A stretch of DNA of 64,000 nt from Vitellaria paradoxa (taxonomy: Eukaryota > Streptophyta > Magnoliopsida > Ericales > Sapotaceae). Of the stretch, positions 11,951 through 21,680 are shown piece by piece. The position numbers and the translations under genes are program-made. The stretch is from contig CM034239.1 in NCBI GenBank assembly GCA_019916065.1, positions 32,202,419-32,266,418 on the forward strand, in the 5' to 3' direction. How positions within the stretch are numbered: the first letter of the stretch is position 1; every line of letters starts with the position of its first letter. The notes below the pieces were generated by a model. It worked only from the letters and a program-made list of their open reading frames with translations, was not told the DNA's origin and searched no databases.

Positions 11951-12053
11951 GGCTCCCTAACTGTTCACAATTTAGATTTATTACAATTTCAAATACAAAG
12001 AAAACTAAATGCTAAATCTACTTTGTTCGGATAAAAAAGTACACAACCCTGTA

Positions 12054-15000
12054 TTAGGTATGTAAATCAACCGTATCTCCTTCGATCATGTCCCTAACCC
12101 AATTAACATCTTCATCACGTTGGACGATTGCATCTTCGTCAAGAGCTTGTTGGCCGAATAGATCAATATCTGGCTCATCGTAGTCGATCTGATATACTCC
12201 ACTTCTTGACATTTTAACTGCAATTTGTCAGTTGGGATCGGCTCGATCACCAACATAGTAAACGTGCTCTGCCATGGATGCCAGTATGTACGGTTCAGCT
12301 TCTATTCGTCCATCTCGGTGTAACAAATTGTTGAAATTGACCAATTTAAATTGGTACATATCAATTTTAACCCCGCGAATTGGATCAGCCCAGACACACT
12401 TGAATAATAAATATCTAAGACCGCGATTATAAACGATTTCAATAATGTCGTTCAGTTGGCCGTAGTAGTAACCACCGTCAACAGATGGACAACCGATGCC
12501 ACTATTTTGTGTAGCTCGCCTATCATCCACTTCCTTGATGCGAAATAGAAACCCATTGATGTCACAAGCTGTGTAACGTCGGGCTGTTGTGTAAGGACCA
12601 TCAGCCAACTGATTTATTTCATCGGTCAAATTAGAATCAGTAGTACTTCGTAAATTGTATAACTATATAATGTAAATTATAATGAATTTATTAAACACAA
12701 ATTCATTGTGATGTGAAAAACATATTAAAGTATATGAAAATATTTAACACGTACGTAGTTCTTAAACCAGTCACGAAAACATTGATAATGGGACATTCGA
12801 ATTTGATTGTCTGTTGCACGAGGCATGTTCCATTTCAGCTCATTTATGTGTCTCCTGCAATGCAAATCAAATTGGATTGAGAATAAACATGATTTTTATT
12901 ACAAATATTGTGCAATTAACTTTCTCTATTACAAAAACATGACTTACTGGGTCAATGGCACAACTGATTGGGTGTTGAAGAGCACGAACCGATGAGCTTG
13001 GATCTACTCGATGTGGTTGAGATCAAATGACGTGCCTTCCCTAATAGGGCCTTCATTTATCCGCTTCGACCTGCTAAACTTTGTTTGGACATCATTGTTT
13101 AGATATGCAGCACAACAATTGATGCACTCATCTATCAAATATCCTTTAGCTATGGATGCCTCCGATCGAGCTTTGTTTCGCACATATCTCTTCAATGTGT
13201 TCATATACCACTCGATCGGATACATCCACCTAAATTGGACAGGGCCACCAAGCCGGGCTTCTTGAGTTAGGTGTATGGTCAAGTGAACCATGACATCAAA
13301 AAATGCCGGTGGAAAAATTTTCTCCAGATGACACAGTGTCAAAGCAATCCTGTCCTGCAGACTCTTCAAATCTTCTGTACGAATTACTTTGTAACACAAC
13401 TGCCTGAAGAAGTTACTGAGCTCGATCAACAGCTGCACAACATTATTAGGCAAACAATTCCTTACCACTATAGGCAGCAACTGTTGAAGCAAGACGTGGT
13501 TGTCATGACTTTTCAAACCTTGTAACGTCCGTTCGCTCATGTTCACTCGTTTCGAAATATTCGAGCAATACCCATCAGTTACCTTCACGTCTTTTAGAAT
13601 TAACAAGAACGCATCCTTCTCCTCCTTACTCATTGTGTACTGTGCAGGTAGCATATATGCCCTGTTGGACTCTCCCGCCTGCAAGTGCAATGGAGTTCTC
13701 AATCCCATCTCCTGCAAATTACGTCGAGCATTAGCATTATCCTTTGATTTACCCTTAATACCAAGGATCGTCCACAATATATTATTACAAACATTCTTCT
13801 CAATGTGCATATCATCCAAGTTGTGCCTGAGTAAGTTGTCTTTCTAATAGGACAACTCATAAAAAATACTTTTCTTCTTCCAATTATGGGTTCGGTTCCT
13901 ATTTGCACTAGAAATAGAAGGCAGCGGGGGGGCTAACAGATCCTGAAAGTCATATATTGTTCGTATTTGCTCCCGCTCCATCTGGGCCAGCAAATCAACC
14001 CCGGTCATTGCTCGTGGTGCCGGACCGAACTCCCGAGTGCCATCAAACGAGACTCTGTCCTTCCTAAACCTATGCAACGAAGATAGGAAGCATCTATGAC
14101 CCATGTACACCCACTTTCTACCATACTTTAGCCAAGTTGACTTCTTGTTCTGATTGCAACAAGGACATGCGAACTCTTATTAGTGCTCCAACCAAATAAG
14201 TTAACGTATGCAGGGAAGTTGTTAATTGTCCATAGTAATGCTGCCCGTAGTTTAAACATTTCATTTCTTGTTGAGTCAAACGTCATCACACCGTCAGCCT
14301 ATAATTCATTAAGCTCTTCAATAAATGATTGCATATAAACGTCTATTTTATCCCCGGGACCTTTAGGTTCGTCAATCAATGTTGATAAGATGACAAAAGG
14401 TTGCCTCATGCACAGCCAAGGTGGAAGATTATATGGAACTAACAGTATAGGCCACGTATTGTGAGTTGCCCCAGTTATGCCTAAAAATGGGTTAAATCCA
14501 TCAGTAGCCAAACCAAGCCATACAGTATGAGAATCGACAGCAAATTCAGGGTGTCTCTGATCAAAATCCTTCCACGTCGGAGAGTTTGCTGGATGGGATA
14601 AGTTCCCGTCCTCCCCGCTGTTCTCGGCATGCCATGTCATTAGTTTAGAGATCTTGGATGACATGAAAAATTTCTTCAGTCGTGGCTTAAGTGGGAAATA
14701 GCGCACTTGCTTTGCAGCCACAAGCTTACCACGGTTTGAAATACCCAAACGATTCTGTCGAGTTTGGATAGTACCAATATTCTTCCACCTCAAAACCCCA
14801 CACACAGTACACGTATCGAGGTTACCATTCTCATTCCGAAACAACATGCAACTATTGGGACATGCATCCAGAGTTTGGTATGTGAATCCCAAATTCTCAG
14901 TTAACTTGCGTGCCTGGTAGTACGAATCAGCAAGCTTAGCTCTTGCTGATAAAACCCTACGAAGCAACTGCGGCAGCATGTCAAATGACGTATCTGACCA

Positions 15001-15443
15001 GTGATTTAATGCCTTCAAATGTAACAGCTTAACGATGAATGACAATTTACTGAATTCCTGACATCCAGGATATAATTCTGTCTGTGCATCATCAAGTACT
15101 TCAAAATATCTCAATGACTCATCATCCGCACCCGAGCGGGGACTAGTTCTACCCGTCAGATTAATACCAGCACCGTTATCTTCATGTGTCAATCCACACA
15201 CGATATCAGCTAGCATCGCAAGCATTGGATCAGCTTCCTCCGTAGCCTCGGCTTCCACCTCGACGGTTTCATCCGGACGAGAGGGGGTATACTCTTTCCC
15301 ATGGAGAGTCCAATATTTATACTGCTTCAAGAACCCATTACGAATCAGATGCTCCCTGACAACCTCCCGTGTATAGTAATACCGGTTAGCACACTTTCTG
15401 CAAGGACAACTAATGTATTCACTAGGAAACCCATTGGTGAATA
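12054..15443 (-). pseudogene. TNP2-like CACTA transposase gene (pseudogene, 5' end lost)
   Basis: Exon 1 (12948-15443) holds, in order, a transposase-associated domain (CPCRKC, EHLIRNGF), Transposase_21 (GLATDGFNPF; LVPYNLPPWLCM; ALLWTINNFPAY), and a DUF4218-type region (MHIEKNVCNNILWT; VMVHLTIHL; WYMNTLKRYV). Exon 2 (about 12756-12854) reads RHINELKWNMPRATDN; exon 3 (12054 to about 12655) holds a DUF4216-type region (DINGFLF; NSGIGCPSVDG; YYGQLNDIIE) and an acidic tail. Donor CCA|GTAAGT at 12947 and acceptor TTGCAG before 12854 support the splicing. In-frame stops lie at 14299-14301, 13844-13846, 13004-13006 (all TAG) and 12228-12230 (TGA), and there is a frameshift near 14175. The first ~30 codons are missing because a retrotransposon array begins at 15444 and its far side has no TNP2 sequence. 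The transposase would cut at the CACTA ends; this copy cannot. Confidence 0.85.
15439..15443. repeat. target site base GAATA at left edge of the array
   Basis: GAATA directly precedes the LTR start TGAAAATTCC and is the candidate 5-bp duplication. No matching copy exists at the right edge because that LTR is truncated. Confidence 0.5.
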
Positions 15444-16304
15444 TGAAAATTCCAAACCCACACAATCACACACACAGTGAAAGTAATCACACAAGAAAAT
15501 AACGAGGAAACCCTATCACAGGGAGAAAAACCTCTATTTACAATCCCACTATCAACGGGTTACAAGACTCTACTCAGACTCTCTACGAATCACTCGCACG
15601 AATCCTTTCGTCACTCTTGCTCGAATCACTCGATAAACCCTACAAGTAGGCTTTCTGCCTCACACAGAAAGTGAAAAGAAAATACAAGATGAATTTAGAG
15701 AAAGAACATGAAAGCTCTTCAATACTCAAAGACTCTTTCTCTAGGTCCCTATAATATGTTCTCCCACCTCTCTCAAATAACAGAGTTGGTTTCACATATA
15801 TATAGGATTACAAAGTTGCCCTAGTTTGGCAAAATAGGAAATTGAATCCGAACAAAATATTCATAGCTCGATCCCTCGCACTCCCATCCTCCAGCCTGCG
15901 ACCTGCACTGGAATTTTTGCGCTTTAGGAAATAACACTGGCGCACCCTCGCGCTCCCATCCTCCAGCCTGCGGACCTCACTGGAATTTCTGAGACACCTT
16001 GGCGCACCCGCGCGCTCCCTTCGGGATGCCTGCGTGCTTGGGGCGCACCCGCGCGCTCCCCGCGCCGTGCCTGCAAGGTACACTGGAATTCCATTCATGT
16101 TCCAGAAGGCTGCGTCCGAATTCCATTAGGTTTTGTAATCCTTCACACCAATTAGGATTCTTCAAAATCTTGGTCAACTTGATTCATTTTATCTCCTTAA
16201 TTGTTTAGAATTCTTCAAATCTTCAATTTGCATCACTTTAGGAAACTTGAATAGCATTCCTAATTTAACTAAGATTTTGATTGGATTTGCCACAAGACTT
16301 TACA
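15444..16304 (-). repeat. LTR 1 (left outer; functionally the 3' LTR)
   Basis: 861 bp, minus-strand TGTAAAGTC...GGAATTTTCA, so TG...CA ends. A PPT adjoins at 16305. It carries T at 16000 (CCTTGG), shared only with LTR 7. Confidence 0.9.
15868..16098. repeat. GC-rich internal repeats of the LTR
   Basis: Four imperfect iterations of a 40-60 base module (GCGC[A/G]CTCCC...CCTGC...CACTGGAATT), strikingly GC-rich in an otherwise AT-rich LTR. Equivalent blocks occur in all seven LTRs. In LTR 7 the breakpoint falls just after the last module. Confidence 0.75.
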
Positions 16305-16315
16305 ATCTCCCCCTT
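16305..16315 (-). promoter_or_regulatory. polypurine tract, unit 1
   Basis: Minus strand AAGGGGGAGAT immediately before the LTR's TG; this primes plus-strand DNA synthesis. Same tract in the other units at 20522, 24737, 28954, 33170 and 37386. Confidence 0.85.
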
Positions 16316-17465
16316 GGCAATTACATATCAAAACTTAAGTTAAATTTTAAATTCTGCTCAAATTCTGCACGTACTGAACACACACATCAAGGCACCATGT
16401 GTAATAATATAGAAATGATCAATGATATCATTACCAAAGCACATTATACATAAAATATCATGCCATAGCCGAAACACGTTCACATATTACATACATAACT
16501 GAAAATGACTCCCCCTTTTTGATATGGAAATGACAAGCGCACAAAAATAGGACAAGATCAAACCGAAGACCCATGGATATGGCATACATGACACGACCTC
16601 TTCTAAGTGTGACATCAGAATAATGTGAGGGAGGATCTCCTGCGCCCTGCCTACGAGGCTCGCAGGAAAATACATGTAAGTGCAGATTTGGACACAGACA
16701 ATCAAAACTAAAAAGAGATAGTAGAAGAATTCACTAAAAAATGTTAAAAGAAAACTTTTAATTCCACTATACCAATACATGTACATCAATCTCTCACCCT
16801 TCATAAATTCAAGGATTCACATTTTGATTTTCCAAGAAAATTGTCAATTCTGTGTCGAGAGGTGAAATAAGTCATAAAATTGAACAAATGCTTGTGCACG
16901 TGTGAGTTTTTGACTATAATATACATATAGGCTCCCCCTCAAACAAATCATAGACTCAAAAAGTTAAATTTGATGTACCAAATGAATTGAGAGCCAATCT
17001 TCCTTTTTTTTTTTTTTTTTTTTTTTAAACACTTAGCGGCTTTCACACGCTTATGGGCAGGTAGCTATTCCTTAACAATCAACGAGTCATTAAGGGGCTT
17101 CTCACTGGTCCCACCGGTAGCCCTTTCCAAGTTTGTTTGTTTGTTTTTTTTTTTTTTTATATGATGCATAACTTTGATATGCACATATCAGGCTCCTCAA
17201 CATTTTTTAAACACATCAAACAATAACCCTTGATTCATGGAAAAGAAGAGAAAGAGATATATGCATGTACAGTCAAGTGTAATAGGAAGCACTTCAAAAT
17301 TATGACAAAAATCACCAAAACACTTCGTATCAATTTACAAGGAATGCAAAAATTATGAACTCATTGAAATCGATGAATTTGGAAGATTTAATGTACAGGT
17401 AACAGTATAGAAGTCATAAAATATTTTCAACTTAATCAATGAACTTCTAACTTATCTTTTAGATT
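16316..17465 (-). other. noncoding internal region between gag and PPT, unit 1
   Basis: About 1.15 kb where pol would be expected in an autonomous Copia element. It contains no domain I recognise, a poly(T) run near 17003-17025 (22-25 nt long depending on the unit), a second T-rich run near 17144 and short ORFs without signatures (for example 16487-16804). Unit 1 has a private A at 16577. Equivalent stretches: 20533-21680, 24748-25898, 28965-30113, 33181-34329, 37397-38547. The fifth has a private one-base deletion in an A run near 33573. Confidence 0.75.
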
Positions 17466-19604
17466 TCAATGGTGTGTACAAATGCCTACAGATTTTCTTA
17501 GAGACTCAAAGCGAAGGGCATTTTGAGAAACAAAACAATTTAAATCTGACTTTCTAACCCAAATAGCTCTAGTTTTAAGACCAGTTGTCTTGACAGGTTT
17601 TTCCTCACGTTTTTGACTTTTATGAAAATTCTTTTTCTCAACTATTTTGAAATTTGTACCTCTTCGAAATATTAGACTGTTTTGTTTTTGAAAAGGACGT
17701 GAGTTTTTGTAATAATCTTCTGAAAATTTTGAAAACACTTGAAATTTATTCTTCACAGGGACTCTAGGCTCAGGGTTTTTTGAAAAATTTTTAACATGGT
17801 TTAAAGGAAGACCATAGAGTTTGTGACAGTTGGGGCGTATATGACCTTTGATTCCACAATGGTGACAAACAGGTACAAAGGATTGGGATCTAGCAAAATG
17901 CGTACCTTTCACTATGTGAGGAGGATGCTGATAGTGTTTATTCTTTTCAAAACTCTTCTTTGGTGGTGCAGCAGACTTATGGAAGGTCTTGGGATTGGCT
18001 GCAGGTTTTGAAACAACCTCTTCTACTACTGAAGGCGCTGATGATGATGAAACAATTGTATTTTTCCCTCTAGTGTAGCCTAAGCCTGCTTTGTCTCCAT
18101 GTGTTCGTTGTTGGCTCCAAATTTCTTCAAGTTTTTGTGAACTGGAGTTCATTCTTTCAATTATCTTCTCATCACTCTTGATCTTTTCTTTCAGCTTACT
18201 GACCTCATCCTGAAGTTCTTCAACAGCTTTCTCCAATTCATCAATCTTTTTATTCTTTTCTTCAAGTTTTTCTTTGAACTTTTCTGCACTATGAGACTGA
18301 GAAGTTTTGTCAGATTCCAAAATAGATATTTTACCTGTGAGTTTTTCATTCTCTGTCTTCAAGGAATCTCGTTCACTTCGGAGTTTACTGTTGCGGGTAT
18401 GTTGGGCTTGTCTTTGTTTCTTTACCTTACTGTATTCGACAATGAGAGCATCATATGCTACTTGCAAATCATTGTTGAATTCATCCTCAGAGTCATCATC
18501 TTCATGATTTGATATATCAGTGTCGCTTTGAGATCCAGAAGCTGTTCCTGCAGACGAAGAGTGAGACGCCATAAAAGCAACAAAATTACCTTCATCATTT
18601 GAGGATGCTGATGAAGATGATTCATCTGAACTGGATTCATCATCTAATGTAGCGTTCATGACTTTGACTTGCTTCTTTTTCATCTTTTTGTTTGCACAGT
18701 CTTGAGCAAAGTGTCCATATCCATGACACTCAAAACACTTGATCTTGTTCTTCTTATTTTCTTCCCCAGATTCAATCTTCTTGATCTTCTTTCCTTTTTC
18801 TTGAGATTGTGACTCATTCTTGTTATTCTTATTAAATAAACCCTTCTTCCTCATATATCTCACGAATCGTTTAGCCACAAGCGCCATTTCTTTATCCGAC
18901 TCCTCTTCATCACTTTCTTCTTCCACTGTCTTTAGAGCAATACCTTTTGACGCTTTGCGAGGTTTCACCATATTTGCTTCAAACGTTTGCAAGGATCCCA
19001 CAAGGTCTTCTATTCTCATGGAGTTCACATCTCTGACTTCTTCTATTGCTGTGACTTTAGAATCAAACACTCGTGGAAGAGAACGTAAAATTTTACGTAC
19101 CACTTTGTATTCTGGAATAGGTTCTCCAAGGTTATGGCATGAATTAACAATGTGACTGAGCCGGACATAAAAGTCATCAAACCTTTCGTCTTCATTCATC
19201 CTTAGTCCCTCAAACTCAGAAGTGAGTTTTTGAAGCTTGCTGGTTTTGACTTGTTCGTTCCCTTCATGTGTACTTTGCAGAATTAACCACGCTTTTCGGG
19301 CACTCGTACAACTTGAGATGCGGCAGAATTCATTAGGGCAAACTGCAGAAAATATGGCACTCAAGGCTTTGAAGTTCCACTCCGAACTCTCTTGCTCAGT
19401 TTTAGTCCACGTCTGAATTGACTTTTGTTCGATTCTTCCGTCAACTTCATGGGTTGGTTCTTCCCATCCTTTAACTATTGACATCCAGACTTTGTAATTA
19501 ATTCCCAAAAGAAAAGCTTGCATTCGTACCTTCCAGTATGAATAGTTTGAGCCATCAAACCAAGGGGGTCTAGTGCTTGAACCTCCTTCACGTGGTGGAT
19601 CCAT
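17466..19604 (-). CDS. gag polyprotein, unit 1 (intact, 712 aa)
   Basis: This is the nucleocapsid/capsid protein of a Copia-like element that would package RNA into virus-like particles. It begins ATG 43 bases after the primer site, MDPPREGGSSTRPPWFDGSN, matching the opening of SIRE/Tnt1-like gags. Residues 15-210 form the UBN2-type gag core (YWKVRMQAFL; EGLRMNEDERFDDFYVRL; KILRSLPRVF). CCHC knuckle 1 is C290-C293-H298-C303; an acidic Ser-rich stretch covers 320-375; a long coiled coil covers about 385-500; CCHC knuckle 2 is C580-C583-H588-C593. The ORF stops after IWVRKSDLNCFV plus about 20 residues, about where related polyproteins enter protease. No DSG protease motif follows. Tyr23 here; units 3 and 4 have His23. 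Confidence 0.9.
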   Translation of the reverse strand: MDPPREGGSSTRPPWFDGSNYSYWKVRMQAFLLGINYKVWMSIVKGWEEPTHEVDGRIEQKSIQTWTKTEQESSEWNFKALSAIFSAVCPNEFCRISSCTSARKAWLILQSTHEGNEQVKTSKLQKLTSEFEGLRMNEDERFDDFYVRLSHIVNSCHNLGEPIPEYKVVRKILRSLPRVFDSKVTAIEEVRDVNSMRIEDLVGSLQTFEANMVKPRKASKGIALKTVEEESDEEESDKEMALVAKRFVRYMRKKGLFNKNNKNESQSQEKGKKIKKIESGEENKKNKIKCFECHGYGHFAQDCANKKMKKKQVKVMNATLDDESSSDESSSSASSNDEGNFVAFMASHSSSAGTASGSQSDTDISNHEDDDSEDEFNNDLQVAYDALIVEYSKVKKQRQAQHTRNSKLRSERDSLKTENEKLTGKISILESDKTSQSHSAEKFKEKLEEKNKKIDELEKAVEELQDEVSKLKEKIKSDEKIIERMNSSSQKLEEIWSQQRTHGDKAGLGYTRGKNTIVSSSSAPSVVEEVVSKPAANPKTFHKSAAPPKKSFEKNKHYQHPPHIVKGTHFARSQSFVPVCHHCGIKGHIRPNCHKLYGLPLNHVKNFSKNPEPRVPVKNKFQVFSKFSEDYYKNSRPFQKQNSLIFRRGTNFKIVEKKNFHKSQKREEKPVKTTGLKTRAIWVRKSDLNCFVSQNALRFESLRKSVGICTHH

Positions 19605-19646
19605 TGGTTTGGACGAAGATCTTCACTCAAGAATTTAGAATGACCT

Positions 19647-19658
19647 GCTCTGATACCA
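19647..19658 (-). promoter_or_regulatory. primer binding site (tRNA-iMet type), unit 1
   Basis: Minus strand TGGTATCAGAGC, complementary to the 3' end of plant initiator Met tRNA, two bases from the LTR end. Same site in other units at 23862, 28079, 32295, 36511 and 40729. Confidence 0.92.
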
Positions 19659-19660
19659 AT

Positions 19661-20521
19661 TGAAAATTCCAAACCCACACAATCACACACACAGTGAAAG
19701 TAATCACACAAGAAAATAACGAGGAAACCCTATCACAGGGAGAAAAACCTCTATTTACAATCCCACTATCAACGGGTTACAAGACTCTACTCAGACTCTC
19801 TACGAATCACTCGCACGAATCCTTTCGTCACTCTTGCTCGAATCACTCGATAAACCCTACAAGTAGGCTTTCTGCCTCACACAGAAAGTGAAAAGAAAAT
19901 ACAAGATGAATTTAGAGAAAGAACATGAAAGCTCTTCAATACTCAAAGACTCTTTCTCTAGGTCCCTATAATATGTTCTCCCACCTCTCTCAAATAACAG
20001 AGTTGGTTTCACATATATATAGGATTACAAAGTTGCCCTAGTTTGGCAAAATAGGAAATTGAATCCGAACAAAATATTCATAGCTCGATCCCTCGCACTC
20101 CCATCCTCCAGCCTGCGACCTGCACTGGAATTTTTGCGCTTTAGGAAATAACACTGGCGCACCCTCGCGCTCCCATCCTCCAGCCTGCGGACCTCACTGG
20201 AATTTCTGAGACACCTAGGCGCACCCGCGCGCTCCCTTCGGGATGCCTGCGTGCTTGGGGCGCACCCGCGCGCTCCCCGCGCCGTGCCTGCAAGGTACAC
20301 TGGAATTCCATTCATGTTCCAGAAGGCTGCGTTCGAATTCCATTAGGTTTTGTAATCCTTCACACCAATTAGGATTCTTCAAAATCTTGGTCAACTTGAT
20401 TCATTTTATCTCCTTAATTGTTTAGAATTCTTCAAATCTTCAATTTGCATCACTTTAGGAAACTTGAATAGCATTCCTAATTTAACTAAGATTTTGATTG
20501 GATTTGCCACAAGACTTTACA
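19661..20521 (-). repeat. LTR 2
   Basis: 861 bp with the same ends as LTR 1. It carries A (CCTAGG) at the site where LTRs 1 and 7 have T, and a private T at 20333. Confidence 0.9.
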
Positions 20522-21680
20522 ATCTCCCCCTTGGCAATTACATATCAAAACTTAAGTTAAATTTTAAATTCTGCTCAAATTCTGCACGTACTGAACACAC
20601 ACATCAAGGCACCATGTGTAATAATATAGAAATGATCAATGATATCATTACCAAAGCACATTATACATAAAATATCATGCCATAGCCGAAACACGTTCAC
20701 ATATTACATACATAACTGAAAATGACTCCCCCTTTTTGATATGGAAATGACAAGCGCACAAAAATAGGACAAGATCAAACCGAAGACCCATGGGTATGGC
20801 ATACATGACACGACCTCTTCTAAGTGTGACATCAGAATAATGTGAGGGAGGATCTCCTGCGCCCTGCCTACGAGGCTCGCAGGAAAATACATGTAAGTGC
20901 AGATTTGGACACAGACAATCAAAACTAAAAAGAGATAGTAGAAGAATTCACTAAAAAATGTTAAAAGAAAACTTTTAATTCCACTATACCAATACATGTA
21001 CATCAATCTCTCACCCTTCATAAATTCAAGGATTCACATTTTGATTTTCCAAGAAAATTGTCAATTCTGTGTCGAGAGGTGAAATAAGTCATAAAATTGA
21101 ACAAATGCTTGTGCACGTGTGAGTTTTTGACTATAATATACATATAGGCTCCCCCTCAAACAAATCATAGACTCAAAAAGTTAAATTTGATGTACCAAAT
21201 GAATTGAGAGCCAATCTTCCTTTTTTTTTTTTTTTTTTTTTTAAACACTTAGCGGCTTTCACACGCTTATGGGCAGGTAGCTATTCCTTAACAATCAACG
21301 AGTCATTAAGGGGCTTCTCACTGGTCCCACCGGTAGCCCTTTCCAAGTTTGTTTGTTTGTTTTTTTTTTTTTTATATGATGCATAACTTTGATATGCACA
21401 TATCAGGCTCCTCAACATTTTTTAAACACATCAAACAATAACCCTTGATTCATGGAAAAGAAGAGAAAGAGATATATGCATGTACAGTCAAGTGTAATAG
21501 GAAGCACTTCAAAATTATGACAAAAATCACCAAAACACTTCGTATCAATTTACAAGGAATGCAAAAATTATGAACTCATTGAAATCGATGAATTTGGAAG
21601 ATTTAATGTACAGGTAACAGTATAGAAGTCATAAAATATTTTCAACTTAATCAATGAACTTCTAACTTATCTTTTAGATT

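Noticed and set aside
14299..15465. Taking the first residues of the 388-codon frame (MCGFGIF...) as the TNP2 N-terminus
   Set aside because: Those codons lie in the LTR (from 15444 on) and use a GTG start; the genuine transposase sequence begins at about FTNGFPSE.
15444..16098. Shorter LTR model ending at TGAATGGAATTCC (minus strand) at 16098, suggested by the right edge of LTR 7
   Set aside because: No polypurine tract adjoins it. Extending to 16304 gives TG...CA ends directly next to AAGGGGGAGAT, and the 206 extra bases recur in every complete unit. The short end in LTR 7 is a truncation.
16487..16804. 105-codon minus-strand ORF repeated in most array units
   Set aside because: Its repetition only reflects unit identity. 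It has no family signature, and a one-base deletion in unit 5 breaks it.
18820..19155. 111-codon plus-strand ORF inside each gag
   Set aside because: Antisense shadow of the gag reading frame with no independent support.
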